Source: Ignavibacteriota bacterium
Lineage (GTDB): Bacteria > Bacteroidota > Ignavibacteria > Ignavibacteriales > Melioribacteraceae
DNA length: 64,000 nucleotides
Direction of reading: 5' to 3'
Assembly (NCBI GenBank): GCA_016716225.1
Contig: JADJWT010000001.1
Location: 496,001-560,000, forward strand
Part shown: in pieces, positions 1-9,844 of the stretch
Numbering within the stretch: position 1 is the first letter of the stretch
How the letters are laid out: every line of letters begins with the position of its first letter
The notes under the pieces: generated by a model
Database searches by the model: none
What the model saw: the letters and a program-made list of their open reading frames with translations, nothing else
What the model was told of the DNA's origin: nothing
Translations under genes and position numbers: made by a program

Positions 1-909
1 ATTCACTTTTAGTGTAAACGTATTCTCGTTCTGATTTTTTGTAATAATTTTTATGTGATTATCATAAACTTGAGTTTCAAATTCTGTCTTTGGTTCAAGT
101 GTTAAATAATTATTTACATTTTCTTTTATGATTGCTTGATTTAAGTATATATCAATCCAGCCGTTATTTCCGTCAAATCCGGAAACTACATCGGTTATAT
201 CAAGTTTTGTAATTTTTAATAATTCGTATTCAAAATTTCTATTTTCTGCTAAACCATCCTTTCCTAAAATTGATTTTAAATCTTTTTTAATTTCGACAGA
301 AATATTTTGATTTTCAGAAGTCTGTTTAATTTCACCCAAATTGATAGAAATTATATTTGACGAAGAAGTTGTTGTAATTTCAAAATTTGAGATATTTTTT
401 CCATCAATGGAAATTGTTAAGAATGATGAAAGCTCTTGTGGTTGAACAGGATAATTAAAATGTAAATTTGTTTGAATACTTGTAACATAAGATTTATGTG
501 GAATTTGCGTCCAAAAAAATTCTGCTTTGGTTACATCAAAATGCGGAGTATTAAAATTATAAGTTTCAAAATCAGTACTTAAATTTTTATTAAACAAAAC
601 TTTAGTTGTAATTTTCGCAGAGTAATTCTGCATAGCATCCAAAGCAAAATCCGGAGAAAATTGTAAAGTTCTTGCATCAAGCCATTTGAATTTTCCATTT
701 ATCTTCGGTTCAAAAGAAATAAATTCATCTGTCAACCATTCACCAATTTTTTCCTCCGGAGCTAAATCTTGAGAAAATTCAACAGTAAAATTTGTAGCTT
801 TTTCAATTTCACCATTGGGAGAAAAATCAACAACCTTAACTGTATTTTGGGATGAACATGAATAAATTAAAATCATTAAAACAGCAAAAGTTATTTTTGG
901 GAAGTTCAT
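1..909 (-). CDS. alpha-2-macroglobulin family lipoprotein, N-terminal part
   Basis: The minus-strand frame is open from an ATG at 909 to the window edge (303 codons, no stop), so the 3' part lies outside. The start encodes a hydrophobic segment followed by a lipobox (Tyr-Ser-Cys, Cys at about residue 18), so an outer-membrane or periplasmic lipoprotein is likely. The following Ig-like region, with a 'FTVEFSQDLAP' pattern and then 'GKFKWLDARTL.FSP', resembles the first macroglobulin domains of bacterial alpha-2-macroglobulins, which trap proteases. The thioester region would be beyond the window. Family assignment rests on the N-terminus only. It is divergent from miaB, with 171 bp between them. 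Confidence 0.65.
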   Translation of the reverse strand, partial: MNFPKITFAVLMILIYSCSSQNTVKVVDFSPNGEIEKATNFTVEFSQDLAPEEKIGEWLTDEFISFEPKINGKFKWLDARTLQFSPDFALDAMQNYSAKITTKVLFNKNLSTDFETYNFNTPHFDVTKAEFFWTQIPHKSYVTSIQTNLHFNYPVQPQELSSFLTISIDGKNISNFEITTTSSSNIISINLGEIKQTSENQNISVEIKKDLKSILGKDGLAENRNFEYELLKITKLDITDVVSGFDGNNGWIDIYLNQAIIKENVNNYLTLEPKTEFETQVYDNHIKIITKNQNENTFTLKVN

Positions 910-1080
910 ATGTTCTCACGATTTAATAAAAATTTGTAATTAAAGTTATAAATTTTTTATTGCATTAATACAATTTTTCAATACCGAATTATATTTGTAA
1001 GTGATTTGAATTCTTGAGATTAAGCAAGCATATAAGTAAATTTCAATTCAAATTTTTTAGTTTTACAGAAAGGAAAAGTT

Positions 1081-2436
1081 TTGCAAAAAAGTAATGTCTA
1101 TATTGAAACTTACGGATGCCAAATGAATTTGGCCGATACGGAAATTGTTCAAGGAATTTTATCAACAAAAGGTTATGATTTAACAAATAATATAAATAAT
1201 GCAGATGTAGTTTTATTAAATACTTGCAGCATTAGAGAAAATGCGGAACAAAGAATTTACGGCAGATTAGGAAACTTTAAAACTCTGAAATCGGAAAAAC
1301 CAAATTTGGTAATTGGAATTTTGGGCTGCATGGCTGAAAGATTGCGCGATGATTTAATTAACGATAAAAAAATGGTTGATTTGGTTGTTGGTCCCGATGA
1401 ATACAGACGTTTACCTGAATTTATTGATTTTGCTTTTTCCGGAGAAAAAGGAATTGGTGTTAAACTTTCCAAAACTGAAACTTATGATGATTTAATTCCG
1501 TTCAGAGCCAATGACGATGGGCTTTCTGCGTGGATTTCTGTAATGCGCGGATGTGATAAATTCTGCACATTTTGTGTTGTTCCATTTACTCGAGGAAGAG
1601 AACGAAGCCGAACTTTAGAATCAGTAATTAAAGAAGTTGAACAGCTTTCAAATCAAGGATATAAAGAAATTACTTTACTCGGACAAAATGTAAATTCGTA
1701 TAATGATAATGGTTTGGATTTCGCGGATTTACTTTCCGCTGTTGCAATTGTTGATAGAAAAATTCGTGTGAGATTTTCAACTTCTCATCCGCAAGATTTT
1801 TCCGATAAATTACTTTATACAATTTCCGAACATCCGAATTTGTGCAATTATATTCATCTTCCGGTTCAGTCCGGCTCAAATAGAATGTTGGATTTAATGA
1901 ACCGAACTTACACTATTGAACATTATCTTAACATAATTGAAAAAGCTAGGAAAATAATTCCGGGTGTTACATTTTCTACAGATATTATTTCCGGATTTCC
2001 GACAGAAACTTATGAAGATCATTTAGCAACATTGGAAGTGATGAGAAAAGTTAGATACGACGGAGCTTATATGTTTAAATATTCTCCGCGAGAAGGAACC
2101 AAAGCGTACAAAATGATTGACGATGTTGATGAGGAAACCAAATCAAAAAGATTAAGCGAAATTATTGATCAACAGCAAAAAATTTCTTATGAAATAAATC
2201 AAGACTTAATTGGTAAAGAAGAGGAAATTTTGATTGAAGGATTCAGTAAAAAATCAAATGAATTTCTTGCCGGAAGAACCGATACAAATAAAGTTGTAAT
2301 AATTCCGGCACAAGAAAATATTTTTAAAGGTGATTACATAAAAGTGAAAATTAATAAAGCAACATCGGGAACATTATTTGCAGATGTTGTTACAAAAGTA
2401 GATTTTTCTAATGAAGAAAAACATAAGATTGCATAA
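1081..2436 (+). CDS. miaB: tRNA-2-methylthio-N6-dimethylallyladenosine synthase MiaB
   Basis: This radical-SAM methylthiotransferase adds the 2-methylthio group to i6A37 of tRNAs reading UNN codons. The N-terminal UPF0004 domain carries the cluster cysteines in 'ETYGCQMN', 'LNTCSIREN' and 'GILGCMAER'. The radical SAM motif is RGCDKFCTFC (CxxxCxxC) at about residue 157, followed by the family signature 'VPFTRGRERSR'. A C-terminal TRAM-like region fits the normal length (451 aa). The start is a TTG at 1081, placed 6-7 bases after an AGAAAGGA ribosome site. The next gene begins directly after the stop, so the two are probably co-transcribed. Confidence 0.95.
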   Translation: MQKSNVYIETYGCQMNLADTEIVQGILSTKGYDLTNNINNADVVLLNTCSIRENAEQRIYGRLGNFKTLKSEKPNLVIGILGCMAERLRDDLINDKKMVDLVVGPDEYRRLPEFIDFAFSGEKGIGVKLSKTETYDDLIPFRANDDGLSAWISVMRGCDKFCTFCVVPFTRGRERSRTLESVIKEVEQLSNQGYKEITLLGQNVNSYNDNGLDFADLLSAVAIVDRKIRVRFSTSHPQDFSDKLLYTISEHPNLCNYIHLPVQSGSNRMLDLMNRTYTIEHYLNIIEKARKIIPGVTFSTDIISGFPTETYEDHLATLEVMRKVRYDGAYMFKYSPREGTKAYKMIDDVDEETKSKRLSEIIDQQQKISYEINQDLIGKEEEILIEGFSKKSNEFLAGRTDTNKVVIIPAQENIFKGDYIKVKINKATSGTLFADVVTKVDFSNEEKHKIA

Positions 2437-3123
2437 ATGAAAAATTTGATTAAGATAATTTTATTAGTTTTTTCTACTCAAACATTTGCACAAAATGTTG
2501 ATATAATTCCGCAATTAAAAATGATTGAACAAGGAAAAATTGATGAAGCGAAAGAAAATTTGGAGTTCTTCAAAAAGAAAAATGCAAATGATCCAAATGT
2601 AATTTTTCTTCAAGCAGTTTTAACTGAAAATGGCGAAGAATCTCAAAAACTTTATGAATTAGTCTATTCAACTTTTCCAAACAGTAAATTTGCCGATGCA
2701 GCTTTGTTCAGAAGTTTCTCATATTTTTATGCAATCGGTTTATATAAAAAAGCTGAAACTCTGAAAGCTTTGCTCAACAAAGAATATCCAGATTCACCTT
2801 ATCTAAAAAATACAGATAGAAGTTTTATTCAAGATGATGAAATGATTCTAGTTGAAAATAAACCATATAATAAAAAATCTGCATCAAATAAAAAATATAC
2901 AATTCAAGCTGGTGCTTTTGGAAATTTACAAAATGCTCAAGAGTTAAAAAATAAATTTATACAGAGAGGTTTAATATCAAATATTTCTCAAAAAAATGTT
3001 AATAATTTACAGCTTCATGTTGTTACCGTTGGAGAGTTTTCTTCACAATCAGATGCTGAAGTTTTGCAAAAAAGATTGAAAACAGAATTTTCTGTGGATG
3101 GAAAAATTAGAGAAATTGAATAG
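2437..3123 (+). CDS. secreted SPOR-domain protein with TPR-like middle
   Basis: The 228-residue protein has a signal peptide (MKNLIKIILLVFSTQTFAQ, cleavage likely after Ala-Gln), a helical TPR-like segment at about residues 25-125, and a C-terminal SPOR domain at about residues 150-226 starting 'KKYTIQAGAFGNLQNA'. SPOR domains bind denuded septal peptidoglycan, so a periplasmic cell-wall or division-linked role is likely. The ATG at 2437 follows the miaB stop with no spacer, implying translational coupling. Exact function is not recognisable. Confidence 0.75.
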   Translation: MKNLIKIILLVFSTQTFAQNVDIIPQLKMIEQGKIDEAKENLEFFKKKNANDPNVIFLQAVLTENGEESQKLYELVYSTFPNSKFADAALFRSFSYFYAIGLYKKAETLKALLNKEYPDSPYLKNTDRSFIQDDEMILVENKPYNKKSASNKKYTIQAGAFGNLQNAQELKNKFIQRGLISNISQKNVNNLQLHVVTVGEFSSQSDAEVLQKRLKTEFSVDGKIREIE

Positions 3124-3308
3124 AAAATTTTTCCTTATTGAGTTCAAAACAAATTCAAAAAAATTTATTACAGACGATTTTACAAGAAATCATACCTAAA
3201 TATTTAAAATTGATAAGTTTAAATTTCGCTTCAAATATTGCATTTTTATCAAATATTGAATAATTTTGTCGTATATTACTGTCATAATGTCATACAAAAT
3301 TTAGTAAA

Positions 3309-4382
3309 ATGGAAATAATTGGCAAATCCAAACAAATTAAAGATTTAATTGATATTGCACATCAAGTTGCTCAATCTGATATTTCTGTGTTAATTTACGG
3401 AGAAAGCGGAGTTGGGAAAGATATATTTGCGCGAGAAATTCACAATACAAGCAAAAGGGCAAATAAGCAATTAATTAGTGTAAATTGCGGAGCAATTCCA
3501 GAAGGAATTTTGGAAAGTGAGTTATTTGGACACAAAAAAGGTTCGTTTACCGGAGCGATTGACGACAGAAAAGGTTATTTCGAAATGGCAGATAAAAGTA
3601 CGCTTTTTCTTGATGAAATTGCGGAAATGCCGCTAACAACTCAAGTAAAACTATTGCGTGTTTTAGAAACTGGTGAATTTTTACCATTGGGAAGTGAAAC
3701 AACAAAAAAAGTAGACGTTCGCATTATTGCCGCAACCAACAAAGATTTGCAAACGGAAGTTGATTCAAAAAGATTTAGAAAAGATTTATTTTTCAGATTA
3801 AAAGCTGTTACTTTAAATATTCCTCCGTTACGTGAAAGAAGAGAAGATGTTGTACTTTTGATCAATTTTTTCTTAAATAAATATACTGAACATCACAAGA
3901 TTGAATCTCCAAACATAACAAATGAATCATATGAATTGTTAAATAATTATTCTTGGCCCGGAAATATTAGAGAACTAAAAAATGTTATCGAAACTGCGGC
4001 AGCGTTAAGCAAAACCGGAATTTTAAATGAAGATTCGTTTACTAATTTATTAACAAATCCTAAAATTGAAGAAAATAAAAATCTTCCAATATTTTTACAG
4101 AAATCTACAGAATCTTTGGATAGAGAAATAATTTTGGGAGCTTTAATCGAAATTAAAAAAGATTTAAATGAGCTTAAAAATTTAGCATATAGAAGTAATG
4201 TTCCGCAAAAATCTGAAGAAGCAAATTTTGATTTGGATGAAATTATTCCGATTACAAAACTCGAGAAAGATGCAATAAAAAAAGCATTAGCATTTACAAA
4301 AGATAGTAAACGAAAAGCCGCAAATTTATTAGGAATTAGCGAAAGAACACTTTACAGAAAGTTAAAAGAGTACGGAATCTAA
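3309..4382 (+). CDS. sigma-54-dependent transcriptional activator lacking a receiver domain
   Basis: This 357-aa bacterial enhancer-binding protein begins directly with the AAA+ domain. Walker A is GESGVGKD (about residues 30-37), the sigma-54 contact loop reads GSFTGA (consensus GAFTGA), Walker B is TLFLDEIAEM, and an R-finger region is present. A Fis-type helix-turn-helix closes the protein ('RKAANLLGISERTLYRKL'). No receiver or sensory domain precedes the AAA+ core, so activity may be set by expression level or a partner. It sits upstream of lptE and a glycosyltransferase. Class is certain, target genes unknown. Confidence 0.85.
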   Translation: MEIIGKSKQIKDLIDIAHQVAQSDISVLIYGESGVGKDIFAREIHNTSKRANKQLISVNCGAIPEGILESELFGHKKGSFTGAIDDRKGYFEMADKSTLFLDEIAEMPLTTQVKLLRVLETGEFLPLGSETTKKVDVRIIAATNKDLQTEVDSKRFRKDLFFRLKAVTLNIPPLRERREDVVLLINFFLNKYTEHHKIESPNITNESYELLNNYSWPGNIRELKNVIETAAALSKTGILNEDSFTNLLTNPKIEENKNLPIFLQKSTESLDREIILGALIEIKKDLNELKNLAYRSNVPQKSEEANFDLDEIIPITKLEKDAIKKALAFTKDSKRKAANLLGISERTLYRKLKEYGI

Positions 4383-4474
4383 ATTTATTTTCAAAAGTTA
4401 ATAAATGAAAATGTTTGTGGAATTTTGAATACATTTGAACAAAACGAATTAGAAATTGTATAAAATTTTAGAAA

Positions 4475-4993
4475 ATGTTTTACAAAGTTAAAAAATATAA
4501 AAATATTGTAATATTAAGTTTCATTGCAATAATTTTATCAAGCTGCGCTTATTCATTCACTGGAAGTTCTGTTCCCAATCATCTAAAAACAATTGCAATT
4601 CCTTTTGCTGTAGATAGAAGTGGATCCGGCGAACCAAATATGGCTGATAATTTTACCAGCACTTTGATTGAAAAATTTATTTCAGATAATTCGCTTGCAA
4701 TAACAGATAAATCAAAATCTGATGCACTTTTAGATTGTACAATCAACTCAATTTCTGAATCTCCAAATATTATTCAAGGTGGAGAAACTGTTTCAACAAT
4801 AAGATTAACAATTAATGCAAGAGTTATTTATAAAGATTTTGTGTTGAAAAAGACAGTTTTTGAGAAAAATTTTTCCGATTATGCTGATTATTCAAATAAC
4901 GGAGATGTTTACACAAATAGAAATAATGCAATCACAGAAGCAATAGAAAAATTATCAGAGGAAATTTTACTTGCCGTTGTATCTGATTGGTAA
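4475..4993 (+). CDS. lptE: LptE-like LPS-assembly lipoprotein
   Basis: The 172-aa lipoprotein has an N-terminal hydrophobic helix and lipobox (LSSC, Cys at about residue 24). After that comes 'AYSFTGSSVPNHLKTIAIP', the pattern seen at the start of Bacteroidota LptE proteins annotated as LPS assembly lipoproteins. LptE plugs the LptD outer-membrane translocon. Later residues alternate beta strands with a C-terminal helix ('AITEAIEKLSEEILLAVVSDW'), as in the family. It lies between a sigma-54 activator and a glycosyltransferase, 92 bp after the former. Assignment by pattern; good but not proven. Confidence 0.75.
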   Translation: MFYKVKKYKNIVILSFIAIILSSCAYSFTGSSVPNHLKTIAIPFAVDRSGSGEPNMADNFTSTLIEKFISDNSLAITDKSKSDALLDCTINSISESPNIIQGGETVSTIRLTINARVIYKDFVLKKTVFEKNFSDYADYSNNGDVYTNRNNAITEAIEKLSEEILLAVVSDW

Positions 4994-5076
4994 CAATTGA
5001 AAATCTGATAAAATTACGTATATTTACAGCCACTCTTTTTTAAAGAGTTTATTTAATAACTTTTGGAATTTATAAA

Positions 5077-6543
5077 ATGGTTTTAGACGAAATAATTTTA
5101 ATTGTTTACATTCTTACAATGGTTGTTCTGCTTGTATTTGCAAGTCACGGCGTGATAATGCTTTATTATTATAGAAAATTTATTTCCAACGTTCCGGAAC
5201 CTTCTGAAGTAGAAAATTTTGATAAAAAAGTTACTATTCAACTTCCACTATACAATGAACAATATGTAACTGAAAGATTAATTGATTCTGTTTGTAAAAT
5301 TGATTATCCAAAAAATTTGATGGAAATTCAAGTTCTTGATGATTCTACTGATTCAACAGTTGATCTTGTTAAAAAAATTGTTGAAGAGAAACAGAAAGAA
5401 GGATTTGATATTAAACAAGTTAGAAGAAGCAGCAGAAAAGGTTATAAAGCTGGAGCTTTGAAAGAAGGATTAGAATCAGCTACTGGTGAATTAATTGCAA
5501 TTTTTGATGCAGATTTTGTTCCAAAACCGGATTTCTTAAAAAAGACTTTGAAATATTTCACAAATCCTAAAATTGGAATGGTTCAAACTCGATGGGAACA
5601 TATTAATGAAGATTACTCAATTTTAACTCGAATTCAAGCTTTGGCATTAAATGGACATTTTGTTATGGAACAGCCAATAAGAAATAGAGCTGGATTTTTT
5701 ATCAATTTTAACGGAACGGGCGGAGTTTGGAGAAAAGAATGTATTTTAGATGCCGGTAACTGGAATGATGATACAATTACTGAAGATTTAGACTTAAGTT
5801 ATAGAGCTCAATTAAACGGATGGAAATTTGTTTATTTGAAAGATTTTACAACTCCTGCTGAATTACCGGCTGAAATGAATGCTTTGAAAGCTCAACAATT
5901 CAGATGGACAAAAGGTGCTATCGAAACTGCAAAAAAATTATTGCCAATGGTTTGGAAATCCAAAATTCCATTCAGAACAAAAATTCAATCAACTTTTCAT
6001 CTAACAAATAATATTGTTTTTCCATTTATTCTTATTGCCGGAATTTTAAATGTTCCGCTTGTGTTTATTAAAAATAGCGGACCTTACGCAATATTTTTTA
6101 ATTTTATGTCGGTTTTTGTTTTAGCATTTATAAGCTCATTTTTATTTTATCTTTATGCACAAAAAGATGTTTACACCGATTGGAGAAAAAAGATTGCGTT
6201 ATTCCCAATTTTTATGGCTGGAAGTATGGGTTTTGCAGTAAATAATTCCCGTGCAGTTTTTGAAGGATTAATGGACAGAAAAAGTGAATTCGTTAGAACA
6301 CCAAAATTTAAAATTGTTGAAAAATCTGACAAAATTAAAAAAAATGAAAGTTACCTTTCCTCTAATAAAATAAACTCTACAGTAATGGTTGAAATTATCC
6401 TTGCTGTTTACTGTTTAATTGGCGTTGTTGCATCACTATACTTTTTTGAAATTGCAGCATTACCGTTTCACTTAATGTTTTTCTTAGGATTTTCATCGGT
6501 TGCCGGATTATCAATAAAACATGCTTTAGAAAATAAATCTTAA
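5077..6543 (+). CDS. membrane glycosyltransferase, family 2 (cellulose-synthase-like)
   Basis: The 488-aa inner-membrane processive-type GT2 has one N-terminal TM helix (about residues 5-28). A cytosolic GT-A domain follows with 'LPLYNE', the first Asp motif DDSTD, the DAD metal site, TEDLDLSYR (TED motif) and QQFRW (QxxRW motif). Three to four TM helices lie between about residues 315 and 480. These motifs define the cellulose synthase-like clade that also includes glucomannan and glucosyl-lipid synthases. The substrate cannot be told from sequence. The following TPR gene starts 5 bp later and is likely co-transcribed. Confidence 0.85.
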   Translation: MVLDEIILIVYILTMVVLLVFASHGVIMLYYYRKFISNVPEPSEVENFDKKVTIQLPLYNEQYVTERLIDSVCKIDYPKNLMEIQVLDDSTDSTVDLVKKIVEEKQKEGFDIKQVRRSSRKGYKAGALKEGLESATGELIAIFDADFVPKPDFLKKTLKYFTNPKIGMVQTRWEHINEDYSILTRIQALALNGHFVMEQPIRNRAGFFINFNGTGGVWRKECILDAGNWNDDTITEDLDLSYRAQLNGWKFVYLKDFTTPAELPAEMNALKAQQFRWTKGAIETAKKLLPMVWKSKIPFRTKIQSTFHLTNNIVFPFILIAGILNVPLVFIKNSGPYAIFFNFMSVFVLAFISSFLFYLYAQKDVYTDWRKKIALFPIFMAGSMGFAVNNSRAVFEGLMDRKSEFVRTPKFKIVEKSDKIKKNESYLSSNKINSTVMVEIILAVYCLIGVVASLYFFEIAALPFHLMFFLGFSSVAGLSIKHALENKS

Positions 6544-6548
6544 TTTCT

Positions 6549-7160
6549 ATGGATAAATTTGCTCTCATTTACGAATTTAACAAAGAATCTCCGTTAATTG
6601 TATATGAAGCATCTAAAGAATTAGATAAAAAAAATTTTCAAAAAGCATTGGATTTACTTGAAAAAGCATCTCAAAAGTTTCCTTATCACCCAACTGTCTT
6701 TTTTCTTAAGGCAGTTGCGGATGCTTATAACAATCAATTTGAACTTTCCAAACAAAATTTACTTAAAGGTGATAACCTTCTGAATGATAAAAAAACATTA
6801 GATTTTTATCATCAGCTTGTTGAAAATATTAGGTTAAAAAAAGATTATATCAATTTATATTTAGAAAATTCTCAAAATAATTTTTTCTATAAATCAGTAA
6901 TTGATAATAATGATTTTGATTCTTCACAAATAATTCCTGATGAAAATATTAATTCAAATGAAAATGATTTCGATAATGAACCTATTGTTACAGAAACTCT
7001 TGCAGAAATTTATGCTTCTCAAGAAAATTATTATGAAGCTTTAGAAATTTTTGAAAAATTAAAAATTGTTAAACCTGAATTAACAGAAAAATTTGAAAAT
7101 AGAATTATAGAAATTAAAACTGCTATCGAAAATAAACAACAAAACAAATTTGGAAATTGA
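6549..7160 (+). CDS. TPR-repeat protein
   Basis: The 203-aa soluble protein has no signal peptide. TPR-like helical pairs occur at about residues 15-85 ('ALDLLEKASQKFPYHPTVFFLKAVADAY') and about 150-190 ('LAEIYASQENYYEALEIFEKLKIVKPEL'), separated by an acidic Asn/Asp-rich linker. It probably acts as an adaptor, perhaps for the glycosyltransferase 5 bp upstream or the nucleotidyltransferase 62 bp downstream. No more specific function is recognisable. Confidence 0.7.
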   Translation: MDKFALIYEFNKESPLIVYEASKELDKKNFQKALDLLEKASQKFPYHPTVFFLKAVADAYNNQFELSKQNLLKGDNLLNDKKTLDFYHQLVENIRLKKDYINLYLENSQNNFFYKSVIDNNDFDSSQIIPDENINSNENDFDNEPIVTETLAEIYASQENYYEALEIFEKLKIVKPELTEKFENRIIEIKTAIENKQQNKFGN

Positions 7161-7222
7161 AAATATTTCCTTGTAATTAGATCCCATCAAATTTATTTAC
7201 TCGAAAAAAATTTGGAGAAATA

Positions 7223-8731
7223 ATGTCCCAACAAAAAAATTCAAGTGTAGAAAATTTAATTAAACAATATTCATCAGAATTCAATTATAAAAATAAAGAA
7301 ACTGCAATAATTTTAGCTGCTGGTCACGGAAAAAGAATAAAATCTCAAACTTCAAAAATGCTGCATAAAATTTGGGGAAAATCCACGGTTCAAAGAGTTT
7401 ACGAAGCTTGCAAAAATGGACTTTCAAAATCAAACTCAATTATTGTAACCGGAATTAAAGCAGAAGATGTAATTAAAGTTATTGGAACAAAAAAGAATAA
7501 TTTATTTGCTTTTCAAGAAGTTCAGCAAGGAACCGGACATGCAGTTCAAATTGCTCTTCAAAAAATTGAAAAAAATAAATACGATGGTATCGTTTATATT
7601 TTACCTGGTGATATGGGATTAATTGATGATTCAACTTTAAAAATGTTTAAGAAAGAATTTATAAAATCTAAAACCGATATGATGGTTTTAACTGGAATGT
7701 ATGATGGAAAAGATCCTTATGAAAATAGTTACGGAAGAATTGTTAGAGTAAAATTAATTGATGATAATGGAAAATCTTCCGGCAAAGATACCGGTAAGGT
7801 TATTGAAATTATTGAGTACAAAGATATTTTAAGACTCGATGAAAAAATTCCTTATACCAGAGATTTTAACGGAAGAAAATACAGTTTTACAAAGGATGAA
7901 CTTATAAAAAATAATGAATTTAATTCCGGTGTTTTCGCATTTAAATTTAATTTTCTCGTAAAACTTATAAATAAAATCAGTAGCAATAATGCTCAAGGTG
8001 AAATTTATATTACAGATTTGATTGCATTATTCAACCAAAATAATTTATCTGTAGGAGCCGTAAGTGCCGAGCAGCAGCATGTAATTATGGGATTTAACAA
8101 TAAATCCGTGTTAAAAGAAATGGATGATATTGCAAGAAAACATGCTTACGAAAAATTGAAAGATATAATTGAAATTGATGATCCCGATGATTTTTTTATT
8201 GCAGATGATGTTATGGAAAATATAATTGAAGCAGATAAAAAAGGTCAACCTTTGGATGTTAAAATTGGCAAAGGTGTTTATGTTGGTGAAGGTGTAAAAT
8301 TAAATTACAATATTAAATTGCGTAAAAATGTTTACGTAATGGGTAATGTAGTTTTCGGACAAAATATAACTATTGGTGAAAATGTTCATCTTTCTTGTTT
8401 TCCAAATCAAAAGTTAGAATTGAAAGACAACGTAGAAATTCTTTGGGGTGATATTATAAAAGGAAATATTACAATTTGTGAAAACTCAAGAATTGAATCA
8501 AGCGTTAATATTACCGGAAGCGATGAACATCCAACAAGAATTGGAAAAAACGTTACAATAAAAGGAACAAGTTACGTTTTTGGTTCAATTGTAGATGATG
8601 ATTTATTTATTGAACACAGTGTTTTGATTAAGAAAAAAGTTGATAAGTTAATTCGTAAAGATGGGAAAATTCAAGATATTAGATTCTTTCTTCCCATGCC
8701 GGAAGGAATTGACGCAATTGATGAATTATAG
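7223..8731 (+). CDS. GlmU-like UDP-sugar pyrophosphorylase with left-handed beta-helix
   Basis: The 502-aa protein starts with a nucleotidyltransferase domain (residues about 26-300). It contains the signature 'IILAAGHGKRIKSQTSKMLHKI' (nucleotide-binding G-x-G-x-R plus Lys), 'QGTGHA' and the metal-binding 'LPGDMGL' (usually D in GDxPL). A left-handed parallel beta-helix of hexapeptide repeats covers about residues 355-470. It matches GlmU in layout, but the protein is longer and I do not see the clear acetyltransferase histidine, so it may only make UDP-GlcNAc or a related sugar nucleotide. The neighbouring glycosyltransferase supports an envelope polysaccharide role. Confidence 0.8.
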   Translation: MSQQKNSSVENLIKQYSSEFNYKNKETAIILAAGHGKRIKSQTSKMLHKIWGKSTVQRVYEACKNGLSKSNSIIVTGIKAEDVIKVIGTKKNNLFAFQEVQQGTGHAVQIALQKIEKNKYDGIVYILPGDMGLIDDSTLKMFKKEFIKSKTDMMVLTGMYDGKDPYENSYGRIVRVKLIDDNGKSSGKDTGKVIEIIEYKDILRLDEKIPYTRDFNGRKYSFTKDELIKNNEFNSGVFAFKFNFLVKLINKISSNNAQGEIYITDLIALFNQNNLSVGAVSAEQQHVIMGFNNKSVLKEMDDIARKHAYEKLKDIIEIDDPDDFFIADDVMENIIEADKKGQPLDVKIGKGVYVGEGVKLNYNIKLRKNVYVMGNVVFGQNITIGENVHLSCFPNQKLELKDNVEILWGDIIKGNITICENSRIESSVNITGSDEHPTRIGKNVTIKGTSYVFGSIVDDDLFIEHSVLIKKKVDKLIRKDGKIQDIRFFLPMPEGIDAIDEL

Positions 8732-8761
8732 AATTTTATAAATTTTCGTATTTAAAAATAA

Positions 8762-8790
8762 AAAGCGATCAAGAATTTCAAGATCGCTTT
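8762..8790. terminator. bidirectional terminator between GlmU-like gene and rpsT
   Basis: A 9-bp perfect stem AAAGCGATC/GATCGCTTT with an 11-base loop lies between two convergent genes. A and T runs on both flanks give it U-tails in either direction. Confidence 0.7.
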
Positions 8791-8819
8791 ATAATCTATT
8801 CTAAAGTATAACTTAACTT

Positions 8820-9077
8820 TTATTTTGCTAAAGAATTTACAAATTTTGTTAATTGAGATTTTTTTCTTGCAGCATTATTTTTATGAATTTTACCTTTCCC
8901 GGAAACTCTATCTAAATATGCAACAGCGTCTTTCAATTTAATTTCTGCAGTTTCTTTTTCTTTTGAATCAAGAACATTTTTAACTAATGTTTTCACTTTA
9001 GACATTGAAGCTTTATTTATCAATCTTTTCTTTTCACTAGTTTTTGCTCTTTTTTTAGCAGATTTATGATTTGCCAT
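8820..9077 (-). CDS. rpsT: 30S ribosomal protein S20
   Basis: The 85-aa, Lys/Ala-rich protein begins MANHKSAKKRAKTSEKKRL, the S20 signature, and ends with the conserved 'GKIHKNNAARKKSQLTKFVN' helix. It binds 16S rRNA at the base of the 30S body. It is a single-gene unit transcribed towards the GlmU-like gene, with a shared hairpin terminator between them. Confidence 0.95.
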   Translation of the reverse strand: MANHKSAKKRAKTSEKKRLINKASMSKVKTLVKNVLDSKEKETAEIKLKDAVAYLDRVSGKGKIHKNNAARKKSQLTKFVNSLAK

Positions 9078-9205
9078 TCTTTACCTTACAAAATTTTTTA
9101 AGACAATAAACTTAGAAAATTTATTTTTCAACTGCAACTTTAAAATGTACAAAAACTTCTATTTTATTAGTATTTTTGCACATAAAATGAAAAGAAAGTT
9201 AGAAA

Positions 9206-9844
9206 TTGATTAAAATAAACGAGATTTTTTATTCAATTCAAGGCGAAAGTTCAAAAGTCGGTTTGCCTTGTATTTTCATACGATTAACATTTTGCAATTT
9301 AAGATGCACTTATTGCGATACGGAATATTCATTTTACGAAGGTATGGATTATTCAATCGATGAAATTTTAGCGGAAATAAAAAAATACAAATGCAATTTA
9401 GTTGAAATTACCGGTGGTGAACCTCTAGTTCAAAAAGAAAGTTTGGAATTAATGGAAATTCTTTGTGATAATAATTATGAAGTTATGTTGGAAACCGGCG
9501 GAAGTTTATCTATAGAAAATGTTGATAAAAGAGTGAAAATTATTTTAGATTTTAAAACTCCATCAAGCAAAATGGAAAAGAAAAATTTCTATAATAATAT
9601 TAATTTTCTAAAACCGAATGATGAAATAAAATTTGTAATTGGCGATAGAGAAGATTTTGAGTGGTCGAAAAATTTAATTACCGAACACAAACTTGATGAA
9701 AAATGTGAAATTTTATTTTCATCGGTTTTTGGTAAAATTGAGTATAAACAATTATCAGAATGGATTTTAGAAGAAAATCTAAATGTTAGATTTCAAATTC
9801 AATTACATAAACATATATGGGAACCAAACCAAAGAGGCGTATGA
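9206..9844 (+). CDS. queE: 7-carboxy-7-deazaguanine synthase QueE
   Basis: This radical-SAM enzyme of queuosine biosynthesis converts carboxytetrahydropterin to 7-carboxy-7-deazaguanine. It shows the N-terminal 'EIFYSIQGESSKVGLPCIFIRL', the CxxxCxxC motif CNLRCTYC at about residue 31, and 'EITGGEPLVQ' for SAM binding. Length (212 aa) is normal. The start is a TTG at 9206 after AGAAAG-type purines. Its TGA stop overlaps the ATG of queD (ATGA), so the two are translationally coupled. No preQ1 riboswitch is visible upstream. Confidence 0.93.
   Translation: MIKINEIFYSIQGESSKVGLPCIFIRLTFCNLRCTYCDTEYSFYEGMDYSIDEILAEIKKYKCNLVEITGGEPLVQKESLELMEILCDNNYEVMLETGGSLSIENVDKRVKIILDFKTPSSKMEKKNFYNNINFLKPNDEIKFVIGDREDFEWSKNLITEHKLDEKCEILFSSVFGKIEYKQLSEWILEENLNVRFQIQLHKHIWEPNQRGV

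Noticed and set aside
9120..9205. preQ1 riboswitch before queE
   Set aside because: No pseudoknot-type hairpin with the A-rich tail was found; only AT-rich leader sequence.
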